Source: Adenophora triphylla var. japonica
Lineage: Eukaryota; Streptophyta; Magnoliopsida; Asterales; Campanulaceae
Length of the DNA: 64,000 bases
Direction of reading: 5' to 3'
Assembly (NCBI GenBank): GCA_022495995.1
Contig: JAFEMH010002509.1
Location: 271,709-335,708 of the forward strand
The notes beneath the pieces were generated by a model. It was given only the letters and a program-made list of their open reading frames with translations. It searched no databases and had not been told where the DNA came from. Of the stretch, positions 11,575 through 22,539 are shown in pieces (within the stretch, counting starts at the first letter, position 1; every line of letters begins with the position of its first letter). Made by a program: the position numbers and the translations under genes.

Positions 11575-12480
11575 TGATCTACAAAGATATGCAACAAGAT
11601 ATGAACACATATAAGTACCAATTCATTTAAGAGATTAATTAACGTATTTCACAAATACTCCCACTAAATTATATAACCTTCTTATACAAACATGTATAAT
11701 ATAATTTAATAGGCTAAGACCCAACTTTAATTTAATTTCAAGTCGGCTATGGCACGACTGCTCAAAATTAAACTAAAAAGGTAGATAACATTTATCAATC
11801 ATATCTATATATGACTCTTAGATCATTATGAGATTATAGACATCATATGTCACATGTTTCAATCTCATCTTATGCCTTAGGCCCAAAACCATTTTGATAG
11901 CCTAATTGAGTTCAACCATGTTAAACGTATAGCAATCACTATTTGCTCATCTTGATCATACAAAGATAGAATCAATGTACCTCGCTGTGGCGTAGCCTAC
12001 ATGAAACTATCCGTGTACTCACAAGTGTTTAAACATGGGTGGCATAAAACAAACTCAAATTACAAAGAAGGTTCAATTTTTCATGCTTATCAATTACATG
12101 CCAAGGTTGATTCATGAAAACTATATGAGCATAATTATAAACGTGGAATGATGCAACACAAATCATATTTGATCAGTAATTACTAGTACGTGGCATCGTA
12201 TCCAAAGTTATCCCACACTTCCCAGAAGTGCCTGCGGGGAAGGTCTTGGCTTCCAGCCTATATACTAAGTAATACATCAAAATCCATATTATAGATTAAT
12301 CACATTAATCACATAATTCAATTCATAATCATGGCATATCTACATATACAATTACTTCCATAAGCAAATCCCATATAAATTCATATTCTAGATCATGCAC
12401 ATCATGAAAATTCATATAATCACATTACACAATTATCATGATTATCTAACTAAACATCATGAACGAGGCTCTGATACCAC
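11575..12480 (-). other. Copia 5' leader and primer-binding site
   Basis: This is the untranslated leader between the 5' LTR (on the right) and gag. The primer-binding site complement GGCTCTGATACCA occupies 12467-12479, one base from the LTR. The leader is AT-rich and no ORF is supported. Confidence 0.85.
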
Positions 12481-14039
12481 TGTTGGGTTTCGAGGGTCCA
12501 TGCGCAGCGGAATAATGCAAAATTAACTCGAAAACCCCAAGCCCTATAATCCATTCTAGATGATTAATTAAGAAAGATGAAATAGAAATACCAACCTTGA
12601 ATGCTTTTGCCTTTGATAAACTTGACCCGACTCCAGATTGAACGACCTTGTTAATCCTTGATGAACGAACGGCGAATCGTGAACTATAGATCTTGACGAG
12701 CGAAGATCCTCTATGTGTATCCACGCGAAGAACGAACCCTAGAACTCTTCTAGGAGGATTGCTAGATCCTATTGATTGAAACACCTTTCTATCAATGAAG
12801 AACAATGGATTTGGTGGTGTTTGATTCTCAATTCTCAATTGAAATCTCTCACTTTTGGTGTTTCTCTAAAGCCAAAACGTTCTAATGACGGCTAGGGCAA
12901 CCAGGGCCAAGTATTTATACGTTACAAATAAAAGCCCTTTGCGAAAACCCTAAAATTAGGTCATTTACGTATCGATCCAGCCCGACGGACGACTCGTCCC
13001 CAGGGGCACGAGTCGTCCCCGTGCAACCCATCGATCCTGGCGTCCCTTCATACGGCACGACTTGGCTTTGCTCATGGGACGAGTCGTCCCTTTGGGCACG
13101 ACTCGTGCCCTGAGCACGAGTCGTCCCTCGGGACACCCCTGCGAATCATCCGTCCCCCTTAAGGGCACGACTTGGTTCAGCCTTGGGGACGAGTCGTCCC
13201 CTGAGCACAGAAAACCCATATTCTTCATTTTTGACAATTCGTTCGATGCGTGTGACCCCATAGGACCATACTATGTTGGAAATGAGTCCGATCACATCGA
13301 TCCTCATAAGACATGAGCGGACTCTAGCAAGCCATCATGCCTACCCAAATAGTATAATATCAAGTTCGATTTTCCTACATAGAACATATCATAATCCCAT
13401 TGTCACACGATGTTATATTGAACATGAGTCATGGTCCACGTCAACTCATATTGTTCAATGCTTTCTCGTTACTAAGTAAATTGATTAATCGAATGATATT
13501 AATCACATTAATTCATTCGGGCATGGCCATGCACTACATCAATCTTACTTACGAGTGGCCAAGCAAACATCTCTCTTTACGAGGGACAATTTCCATCTTG
13601 ACTTATCATTCTTCCCAACAAGAATCATACCATGCCAATGATAGCCCTTATTGTCATCCGGTTAAAGACAACGTTAAACTATATCAAACATGATATTCAT
13701 CGAGCGGAAGACGATGATAATCTCAGGTCAAAGGATATCAATGATATGACTATATGAGATTTAATTATGACATTTGACCATGACATAAATCTCATAATGG
13801 GTCAAGTCCAGTACCTTGTTCTCTAACAAGTACCCATGAATCTAATGTGCATCTCCATGCATATAATCATCACATGATTATCCATTAGACTTCATACTAG
13901 TGCTTCATAAGTACTAGGGACACGATTATTATAATTAAAAAATATGCAAACATATATAACAATCAAAGAAACAATCTCATATATAAATGAACAATGACAT
14001 TACATAAAGGTCTATCTCTATAGGCCTAGGGCACTAACA
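12481..14039 (-). repeat. Copia 5' LTR (right copy)
   Basis: It is the partner of 6047-7608. It carries the same ACGA[C/G]TCGT palindrome cluster at about 12980-13205, with the 15-bp palindrome at 13095-13109. Most differences between the two LTRs fall in or near that cluster. Confidence 0.95.
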
Positions 14040-15483
14040 CCTTGCGAGAATACAAATGTCATTAAGGAGATATTCTTTGCTCATCCGAAAAGCATTGAAT
14101 TGATGAAGGCATTTCCATACGTCTTGTTCATGGATTACACTTACAAGACAAATAGGTACAACTTACCTTTGCTTGAGATTGTGGGCGTGACTTCAACCAA
14201 AATGACCTTCTTAATTGCTGGTATATACCTAGAGGCTGAGAAAGAAGGAAACTACACGTGGGCATGCGAAGTGTTGAAATCTTTGATGGATCAATCATGT
14301 CTTCCTAATGTTATCATGACCGATAGGGAGCTTGCCTTGATGAATGCAATTCGTGAGACGTTCCCAACGACAACTCATTTGCTTTGTCGATGGCATATCA
14401 ACAGGAATATTCTAGCAAAATGCAAGAAAATGTTTGATATGCAAGAGATTTGGGAGGCGTTCATTCTTCATTGGAATGTAATGGTCCAAGCTGATACGGA
14501 GGCATCGTTTGATGACTATTTACGTCGATTATCAGAAGATTACAGTCAATATCCCGATGCGGTCAATTATGTCCTGAACCAGTGGATTGTGCCTTACAAA
14601 GAAATATTTGTCTCGTGTTGGACAAACCATGTTATGCACTTTGACAACTTGACTACAAACAGGTATATCGGGGGAACTTTTATGTTTCTGTCATATGTTT
14701 TGATGTTTTGTTAATTATATGCTAATAAATTGCGTAACCTATGTTAGGGTGGAGAGTCAACATGCCTTATTGAAGAAACAACTTGGGTCGAGCCAGGGAG
14801 CATTTGAGACATGTTGAAAACAAATTCATAAACTCATCGAATGCTCCCATATTGCAATCATTGCCTCATTTGAGAAAAGCAGGACTGTGGTTCAACACAA
14901 ATTCAAGTCATCGCTATGGAGTGAGGTTAGAGGCATGGTGTCTATAAATGCGTTGGATTTGATTTTCAACTCACTGGATTCTCTATATGATGGTAGCCGA
15001 GATCCATTGTTGTGTGGGTGTGCGGTGAGATCGGCATGCGGGCTCCCTTGTCCACATGAGCTTGCACAGTTCATGCAATTCAACGCGCCCATCTCACTTG
15101 ATAAAGTTCATGCATTTTGGCGCAAGTTAGATACCCTACCGATCATGAGTTACGATGATGATATTGAAAAAGAGATTCGAAATCGGTACAATGAGATTCA
15201 CAATACTCTTGATTTAAGATTTGAGGCAGCTCCACGAACCGGAAAGAATTTGATTGTTCGGAGATTGACCGAGATTTGTCATCCTGCAACAACAATGGCT
15301 AATGAACCTGCAGTTAAAACAAATAATAAGGGTCGTCCTAAAGCAAAGAGTGCTAAGTTCCTCAAATCCACGAAGCGGGATCCTAGCGCATTTGAGTACG
15401 TGGAGGCCATACCCGATCAAGTGTTATTCAACACCGATGCAAATCAAGGGTCTTTGATGTTATCTGCAAAAGCCAAGTTACAG
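14040..15483 (+). pseudogene. MULE transposase, central part: DDE and SWIM regions (broken)
   Basis: After the Copia the transposase frame resumes with IKEIFFAHPKSIELMKAF. MDYTYKTNRYNLPLLEIVG and MTDRELALMNAI carry the first two catalytic aspartates, and LLCRWHINRNI follows, as in the MULE transposase domain (PF10551 type). An 85-bp intron (14663-14747, GTATAT..TTAG) interrupts before VESQHALLKKQLGSSQGAFE. An in-frame TGA at 14815-14817 follows, where a tryptophan is usual. Further on, CGCAVRSACGLPCPHELAQ matches a SWIM zinc finger. The exon ends at a GGTAAC donor at 15483 and joins the OTU exon in phase. Confidence 0.9.
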
Positions 15484-15581
15484 GTAACCTCAAAACTATT
15501 TATATTATTCAGTTAAACTTTTATATCATGAAATAATTTTATTTATGTTTAATTTTTTCTTTTTTTGAATTTATCTTATAG

Positions 15582-16193
15582 CCCGTTCGTCGAAAAAGTC
15601 AACATGCAATCAAATATCTTAATCAACTACCGGTTTTCATGCATGATTATATTGAGAAAACAGTTGATGTGCGGGGTGATGGGAATTGTGGCTTCCGATG
15701 TATTGCGGAGTTACTTGGCCGTGATTCAAATAATTGGCGATGGGTTCGGGAAGTGTTATATCAGGAGATTTTTGGAAATCAAAAGTTGTATGCCGAGTTA
15801 TTCATGGCCGAGGATAGGATGGATAAAGTCCTTTCTGCTATCCACTGGTTTGATGGACCATGTGGAGAAGAAAATTGGTTTGACTCTGCAGAAATGGGTT
15901 ACGCTGTTGCAAATGCATTCGACGTTGCGTTGGTGAGTTTGAGTAACACCTTGTCTTTGACCTTCCTTCCTCTACGAAAATCAATGCCACATAACCCAAA
16001 ATTGATTTGTATATGCTACGTTAACAACAATCATTACATTCATGCCAAGTTGAAGGAAGGATGTCCATTGCCACCGGTACCATACAAATGGTATGATTGT
16101 CGAGCAAAATGTGCAACCGGATGGCTAGATTTTTATCAAGATCGATTAATACAAGTACCCGAAACATCAACTTATGTAATTGATATTAAATAG
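15582..16193 (+). CDS. C-terminal OTU cysteine-protease-like domain of the MULE transposase
   Basis: The exon begins after TTATAG and continues the transposase frame (AKLQ then PVRRKSQHAIKYLNQLP). It then reads VDVRGDGNCGFRCIAELLG, with the D-G-N-C nucleophile motif of OTU proteases, and later NNHYIHAKL, which supplies the C-terminal histidine. The frame is open to a TAG at 16191. OTU domains cleave ubiquitin-type chains; in this context the substrate is unknown. The domain looks intact although the upstream transposase is broken. Three copies of a 28-bp AT-rich unit follow the stop codon. Confidence 0.88.
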   Translation, partial: PVRRKSQHAIKYLNQLPVFMHDYIEKTVDVRGDGNCGFRCIAELLGRDSNNWRWVREVLYQEIFGNQKLYAELFMAEDRMDKVLSAIHWFDGPCGEENWFDSAEMGYAVANAFDVALVSLSNTLSLTFLPLRKSMPHNPKLICICYVNNNHYIHAKLKEGCPLPPVPYKWYDCRAKCATGWLDFYQDRLIQVPETSTYVIDIK

Positions 16194-16262
16194 TTTTATT
16201 TATGTAATTGATATTAAATAGTTTTATTTATGTAATTGATATTAAATAGTTTTATTTATGTT
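16181..16262 (+). repeat. Three tandem copies of a 28-bp unit after the OTU stop
   Basis: The unit 'TATGTAATTGATATTAAA TAGTTTTATT' is repeated about three times. The first copy includes the last codons and stop of the OTU exon, so part of the coding end has been duplicated. Confidence 0.9.
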
Positions 16263-16454
16263 AAATATTATAATTGCTACTTCCATAACGAACCTTGCCT
16301 ATGGTATGCTTGACATCATCTTCGAGGATCCTCCGATAAAATAGGAAATTGAAAAATAAGATGAATATTTAACTTTTCAAATACTTCAGAAACCATTTAG
16401 TATTGATATATCATGTTTTTACTGGTAATAGACTAAACTTGACCGGTTCACTGA

Positions 16455-16800
16455 GTTCGGCCAGTGTGGCCGAAAATTTGGCAGGTTCGGTCGATCGGGC
16501 CGAAAATTTGAGCAGTTCGGTCGATCGGGCCGAAAACCAAAGAAAATTCGGTCAGTACTGGCCGAACTTTTGTAACTAAGGCAAAAAAAATTTAAAAATT
16601 TCAGCCAATGTTTAGAACACGTAGCAATATTTTTTCGTGAACGGTTCCAAAAAAAAAAAAAAAGACACGCTTATTCTAGGTCTCGGTCAGTAGTGGCCGA
16701 ACAGTACCAAGGATTTCGGTCAGCACTGGCCGAACTTCTTGACTGGTTCGGTCAGTACTGGCCGAACTTCTTGACTGGTTCGGTCAGTACTGGCCGAAAT
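16455..16800. repeat. Cluster of TTCGG(C/T)CAGT..TGGCCGAA palindromes between the two MULE genes
   Basis: At least six copies of TTCGGTCAGTACTGGCCGAA-like sequence occur, three of them near-exact and almost tandem at 16730-16800. The position is the convergent 3' intergenic region of the MULE. The motif has the same core as the clusters in the first introns of both genes. Confidence 0.9.
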
Positions 16801-17139
16801 TTTTCCAGTTTTTCGACATGTACTTGCTGTATTTTGCACTAACCAGGGCACGTCCCCGACTCGTCTATGCTGCAACCATCAACCATTCAAACATATATAT
16901 ATAAACCATAAATCCATACACCAACCAATCAACCCCCCATACACATAAAACCATAAACCATAAAACCATAAACCAATTACTCCATATATACACAAACATG
17001 AAATATAAAACCATAAACATTACAATTACTCCATAAACCAATTACTCCAAAAATAATTGTTCATACATATAATTACCAAAAATAATTGTTCAAATACAAT
17101 ACCAAAAATAATTGTTCAAAAAAAACCAAAACTACATAT
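16801..17139. other. AT- and CCATAAA-rich spacer at the 3' end of the PMD gene
   Basis: Low-complexity 'ACCATAAACCATAAA' and 'CCAAAAATAATTGTTCA' repeats. No ORF is seen. It probably holds the 3' untranslated end of the minus-strand PMD gene. Confidence 0.6.
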
Positions 17140-19829
17140 CTATTGTCGTCTTCTGCCACCCCCCCGAGAAGTTGATGTCCGGCTGGGGTTTGAGTTTGAG
17201 TTTGAGTTTCTGCCAATGCTCTAAACATGACGTCCATAGCCTCCTCTAAACTAAATGAGCGGTCTCCATTTGTCCATCTCTCAGCAATAGGCATAATGAC
17301 GTTCCGGACATTCATAAGCATATCCCACGGATTAGGGGCAACAACTTCAGTTGTCCTCCCGACGCCGTGAGACCGCTCGGTAATGGGGTGCACAATGGGG
17401 TGTGAATATTCGAGTACCATTGCGAGATAATCATCTCGCAGCATGTTGAGGCACTCTACATCCCGCAACTGCGTTTATCGAGGCAATTCCCCTTCCAGTC
17501 ATAGAATGACTGGGCAAACATGATCCACCCCATTAGAGACTTCTTATCTCCTCTCGCCATCCCAAGACCAAGTGGAGGGTGAGGTATTGTCTGCATGTAC
17601 CCAAACTGTCGCAATACCCGGTCGGGAAGATGTGGTTCCACCACATTACCGGCAACTATGGCATCTTAGTATAGCGCGACTCTAGGAAAAGGATATTGAG
17701 CGCGGATACCTTCATACGGCATCCAAATCACCTACAATAAAAACATAAAAAATATTAATATAGTTTCATTTAAGAAAACAAAAATACATGTGAAAATTAT
17801 TACTAAAAAAATAATACTTACATCCGTGTCCTGAAGAATGTCAATATGTTGCCTCTTCACTTGCACGGAGGCAACTGTCGCTGGTTGAGCCCGAGGTGGT
17901 AGCCACTTCAATGTGAGCGGCAAATTGGGTAGATAGTAGTTGTTGAAACCGTTCCTAAACGCAGGAAACCTCTCATAAACCCAAGCCTCCAACAAGGTTT
18001 AGTGCCCGAAATCGATGGCGCTTAAACCTAGATCCTTTTCCTAGTTGCCGGTACAAAAAAGCTAACGCTCCGGCTCCCTAAGCATAGTTCCCTATTGCCC
18101 CATCATCTCTCAAAAAATCTAGATAGCTAGCATTGACACATGTCCCGGTCTTATCAGAAAAGATTGTGCACCCCAATAAATATAAAAGATATGCCTTAGC
18201 AGTACAGACAGCTTTTTGGGGTTTGGAGGAGTACAACCGGGGAGAACTTCAATCTAAGCCATTCTAAATTGATCAATGCCCCCTTGGCAGGAATTTCATC
18301 TTTAGCAACTTTTTTGTTCACTCCCAAAACCTCACAAACCTTATTAAGAGGTAGCTGACTAGCATAAGCGGGACTCTCAAATAAGGGTGCACCTACTACC
18401 GGAAGCAATGTAAGACAAGACACATCCTCCAAAGTGATGGTCATCTCCCCAAATGGCATATGGAAACTATTAGTTTCCGGATGCCATCGCTCAACAAAAG
18501 CGTTGACCAACGTTTTATCTACGTTGTCATACGCTCCATTTCCATTAACTAAGCACAAGAGACCGGAATTAATGATAAGCATTTGAACCGGCTCTGACAC
18601 TTTATTCAACTCCAATTCCCATTTTTTCAATTTTCCTATATGGTTAATACATTTTAAAATTCTATCATCTTTACCCTCCCAAATTGATTTAGCAATATGG
18701 GTTTCATAGGAAAGGAGTAATGTTTTGTACCTAGGCCCATCGGGATAAGACGTTACCTCCCCACCTCCCTCCTCATCATCCCCATCATCCTCATCATCCT
18801 CATCTTCCGGCTCATCTTCCGACTCATCTTCAGGCTCGTATTCCCGTTCATCTTCCGGGTCACTATCATGTTGAGCCGGAATAAGGTCTATCCGAGGCTC
18901 AGGTGAGGTTTCCATAGGCTCATTGTAGACCGACAAGCGAGGATCAACGGTTAAATCCTCAACTGGCTCTTGGTTCTGTGAAGTTTGCCCTTGAGTACGT
19001 GCGGCTACTTTTTCACTCCTTAAGGAAGCAGTTTGAGGCCTTCTCCTTGAAAAAATTTGCTTAACTGCAATGAAAACATCAAAAAATCAAACTCTTAATA
19101 CATTTTATAACATATCATATCAAAAACAATGCATATATAAGAAAGAAAGAACAATGCATATATAAGAAAGAAAGATTGTCAAAGATCGCCCATGGCAAAA
19201 ATTCCAAGAAAATAGAAGAAATTTTTCATTGGAGCATTTCATCGAACACTTGGCGTGCATAGTAGAGAATCATGCACAAACTTGCGTTTGGCTACCCAAA
19301 TCAATCCCTCCTACAGTCCAAATCATGTAGGGCACTCATATATACACAAATGCATCATCAAAGTTCAACAAAGGCCTGAGAAATCTAACATGCATTGACA
19401 TTGAACCTAGTTCTTAATAAAAGGAGGGAAATGTCCAAATTTTGATGAATAGATGGATTAAAAAACATGGAATTGATACAATGCAATCAATGGAAAACTT
19501 TGCCGATGAGTGGCCGGTAGAAAAATTTAGAAGGTTCGGCCGGGGGTGGCCGAAAAATTGAGCATGTTCGGCCGGTGGTGGCCGAAAAATTGAGCAGGTT
19601 CGGCCGGGGGGTGGCCGAAATTTTTGAGTTTTTTCGGTAGGGTGTGGCCGAATTTGTGTAATAAATCGGAATTTGTGTAATAAATCGGCTAGTAGTGGCC
19701 GAACCCTTCAAAACCCAGATTTTCGAAATTTTTCACAAAATCACAATGAGATTCTCTCAAAATGAAGCAAAAATAAAGTAATTTTAGATTGAAGAAAGAA
19801 TAATTACCTGATTTTCTTAGGTTTGACAT
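17140..19829 (-). pseudogene. Plant mobile domain (PMD, MAIN-like) gene of the MULE, decayed
   Basis: Exon 1 (19829-19808, MSNLRKS) ends at a GTAATT donor and joins exon 2 at 19064 (after TTGCAG) in phase (VKQIFSRRRPQTASLRSEK). An acidic Glu/Asp repeat follows at about residues 85-125. The PMD core then reads VERWHPETNSFHMPFGEMTI, LEDVSCLTLLPVVGAP, and later AKAYLLYLLGCTIF and EAWVYERFPAF, as in the PF10536 family seen in MULEs and in MAIN/MAIL proteins. The C-terminus ends in an S/R-G-G-G-R-R-R-Q tail at 17140. Lesions: frame changes near 18200, 18000 and 17460, a TAG at 18078-18080 and a TAA at 17666-17668. The last two look like TGG and CAA codons changed by C-to-T type transitions. The role in transposition is unknown. 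Confidence 0.85.
19503..19704. repeat. Cluster of TTCGGCCGG..TGGCCGAA palindromes (intron 1 of the PMD gene)
   Basis: Four or more copies of TTCGGCCGGTGGTGGCCGAA-like sequence lie between PMD exon 2 (19064) and exon 1 (19808). The location therefore mirrors the cluster in intron 1 of the transposase. Confidence 0.85.
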
Positions 19830-22011
19830 CTTGAATCTTGAATTGGGGTTGTTCTTCTTCTTCTTCTACCTAGGTTTTGCTTCTTCTTCTTCTTTCTTCT
19901 CTCTCTCTCTCTTCTCAGCGTTCTCTCTTCTCTCTCTCTGCGCACACTGTGATGATGCCGATTTTTTTTGAAATCAAACGGAGTCGCCACGCCATTTTAA
20001 TTTTGAGGGCCAAAACTTTGAAAAATGCCCGAGATCAGAAATTTGGGTTCGGAGGTCACGTTACGCGTCGGGAAGGACGTTAGTGTGGACCCGGCGCGCC
20101 TCGCAAAACGAGTCTTCCAAACATTTGAAATCCTTTTATTGTGTGTGTGTGTGTTTTGGCCAAAATAAGTTGAAACTGAGGTAAGTAAAAATTGGAAACT
20201 CTTTTTAAGGCTTTAAACTGATCCCATGATTTTTTGGATGATTTTTGGGTTGAGATTTGGAACTCAAAAGATTTTTGGAAGTTGAAAACTATTTCTGCCA
20301 GAATGAAAAAGGCAGTTGACCCTTGACTTTGAAATGGACTTTAGGGCTTGAAAACTCCAGAATCTGGGAAAAGTCCGGGAATGAAAAATGTTCAAAACAC
20401 CTTAAAAAGGGTTTCTGTAAAAGAACTTTTCATTTTGGAAATGATTTGAGGGGTCAAAACCTTCTTGAAATCTCAGATATGAAATCTGGATTTCCAGAAA
20501 CTGATGAACTGACCTTTAAAAGAAAATTTGAAAAGAGGAGTTTTACTCACCCAAAAAATAAAGTAAAAATATGTATGGAAAGATCTGGATGTTGGATACA
20601 AAAAGTATTTTGTAGTCAACACCAAATTCCACATTTATCTGTGTCCAAAAAATTAAACCATGGACTGAGGTCTGAGGAAATTGCTACTGGACAGCAACTT
20701 CTCAAGAAAGAAAATATGATTTTAAAGGGGGTTTTGCATCCATGCTTGTCCCCATTTCCCTAGGTTTTGGTTAGTGATCACTTGACATTTTAGTGGTGAA
20801 TCAACTATACCAAACCATCCTTGGGGTACATTAGGACTAAGCACTTCATTTGCTTGGGAAGGGGAATTTTATCCTTTGAAAATGAGATTTGATGCTTGAA
20901 AATGGTTTTTGGGGTTTTGAAAATGAGTTTTCTTTGCAAGAAAGTAATAACACATTAAAGAAAATGTTGATCCTTGTAGAAGATCAACCATGGAGATGGA
21001 CTTCCATGGTGATCTTCTTGGATCTTAAGACAAGAAGATGAATAAACTACATTTTGTAGCTTGAAAATGCATGCATGAATGAGAGACTTAGTGTAGGGAG
21101 AGGGAGGTTATACCTATCTTCCTTGTGTCTTGTGTTTGAATGGATTCAAAGGCTTGAATGTGTTTAGGGTTTGAAAGTGTTTAGGATTGATGATTTGAGT
21201 TGGTTAAAGAGAAAACAAGTAGATAACAATGAAGTCCTCTATGTTTTCTCTCTATTCCTCCTCCTAAAGGGTGATTTGAGCTTGAGTTAGTGTATGTATA
21301 AGAGTATGTATGAGAGTGATTTGAAGTGTTTGTGAGTGAGTGAGATTTGGGAAAGATTGAAGAGAAAATGGTGGCAATTCAAGTGAATTCCCACTGTTTT
21401 CTCCCTATATTTCGCCAGAGTTTCGTTGCTGTGATCAAATTGTGTTGTGTAAACTGAGAGAGGAGGGTTCAATTTATAGCCCTCTGAAATTGACAAACAT
21501 GTCCGCGCGGATATGATTGACAGCGTGCACTGTTCATTAATTACAGCTTCAGGCTTTGGACAGGAAGAATAAAATTCAAAAATCCAGCAGTTTATGTTTT
21601 TCAACTTGCCCCAATTCGGATTTTTCTTATTTCTTTTGCATTTTGAGATTCTTTTCTTGGTTTAACTTTAAATGACAATGCCCATTTTACCCTTACTTTG
21701 TTAGAAAAGTTAGGAATGTTAGGAATGTTAGTAATGTTATAACTTTCGTTAATTTTCTAACGAAAATGCTAACAAGCTCAAATTGGAGCACTTACACACA
21801 CACACAGCGTTCTCTCTCTAATTTCAATTTCACGTCTCTCTTTCTCTCTCTAGGTTTGGTTGTGGGTGAGGATGAGTGAGAGGGAGGGAGTAAATGAGAG
21901 TTAATTGGGTGGGTGTGGGTGTGGGTGGGTGTGGGTGTGGGTGTGGGTGTGAGAGGGGTATAAAGGGAAAAGTGGGGGGTTTGTTTTTATTTTTTGGGGT
22001 GATTTTAACAA
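19830..22011. other. Right internal region of the MULE, no gene recognised
   Basis: This 2.2 kb lies between the PMD start and the right terminal repeat. It holds CT-rich 5' leader sequence (19855-19940), then a segment at 19955-20115 (GGAGTCGCCACGCC, GGTTCGGAGGTCACGTTACG) that reminds me of a dispersed plant retroelement end, although I cannot define boundaries. TG-rich repeats are at 20140-20155 and 21907-21951. The open frame at 20323-20763 has no recognisable motif and I do not call it a gene. Confidence 0.5.
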
Positions 22012-22055
22012 TACGGGTTTACTCAACAATTTTACGGGTTTATATAACAACTCTC
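22012..22055 (-). repeat. MULE right terminal inverted repeat
   Basis: Its reverse complement matches 4632-4675 at 43 of 44 positions. It ends AACTCTC immediately before the TTCTACAAT duplication. Confidence 0.95.
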
Positions 22056-22064
22056 TTCTACAAT
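22056..22064. repeat. 9-bp target site duplication, right copy
   Basis: TTCTACAAT, identical to 4623-4631. Confidence 0.95.
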
Positions 22065-22228
22065 CTCTAACCTAAAAGCATAGTCCTCTTCTGCCTGCCC
22101 CTACTCCTCCTACCATAACATCATAGCTTCATGAGCTTTTCTTTCTTTATTTTTTCTTGGCTTTCTTTCGAATGAGTTTAATTCCCTGTTTGAACTTGTG
22201 GTGAGGGTTTGTGTCTTTTTCCTACACC

Positions 22229-22263
<35 letters not shown>

Positions 22264-22539
22264 CTATAAATAAGCATACCATCCTTTCTGGTTTCCTTAT
22301 CCTACCATTCTTTGTTCTTCAATCCCCTTACCTGTTAATCACACCTTATCCTTCCTTTTAACCCATTTTTGTCAAACTACTTCCATTCTTGCATGTTTTT
22401 CTTTCATCTTTTTCAAAACAAGATATATCCCATGATCTTCATACATAGTATCTTCCCAGAAGTGCGGTTGACCAAACCTCCAAAACTCTGTTGGAAGTCA
22501 AAGCAAGCAAAGTGTTGCTGTCAAGATTTAGGTCTTCAA
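22065..22539 (+). promoter_or_regulatory. MIR167 proximal promoter and 5' transcript region
   Basis: A TATAAATA box lies at 22265-22272, directly after a (CT)n tract (22230-22263) of the kind common near plant transcription starts. The MIR167 hairpin begins about 275 bp downstream. The MULE end is 210 bp upstream of the TATA box, so only about 0.2 kb of native promoter remains contiguous. Confidence 0.6.

Larger units (their letters stand above)
6047..14039 (-). mobile_element. Copia LTR retrotransposon nested in the MULE transposase exon
   Basis: Two nearly identical LTRs of about 1.56 kb (6047-7608 and 12481-14039) start TGTTGGG and end CTAACA on the plus strand. The element is transcribed leftward: GGCTCTGATACCA at 12467-12479 is the complement of a TGGTATCAGAGCC primer-binding site (initiator tRNA-Met), and a purine tract lies beside the left LTR at about 7613-7625. 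Gag, protease, integrase, RT and RNase H follow in Copia order on the minus strand but in several frames. The 5-mers next to the ends (AATAT and CCTTG) do not match, so no target duplication is visible. Confidence 0.95.
4632..22055. mobile_element. Two-gene Mutator-like element (MULE), about 17.4 kb including a nested Copia
   Basis: The boundaries rest on 44-bp terminal inverted repeats (4632-4675 and 22012-22055) with one mismatch, flanked by the identical 9-mer TTCTACAAT. Inside are a plus-strand FAR1/MULE transposase fused to an OTU domain and a minus-strand plant-mobile-domain gene, arranged tail to tail. Removing the Copia insertion (6047-14039) leaves about 9.4 kb. Both genes carry nonsense or frameshift lesions, so this copy is not expected to encode active proteins, although its ends look competent to be moved in trans. 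The well-preserved ends and duplication suggest that the insertion is not ancient. Confidence 0.95.

Noticed and set aside
20323..20763. 146-codon ORF in the right part of the MULE
   Set aside because: Lys/Ser-rich with no motif and no splice or family support; kept as unexplained sequence and not called as a gene.
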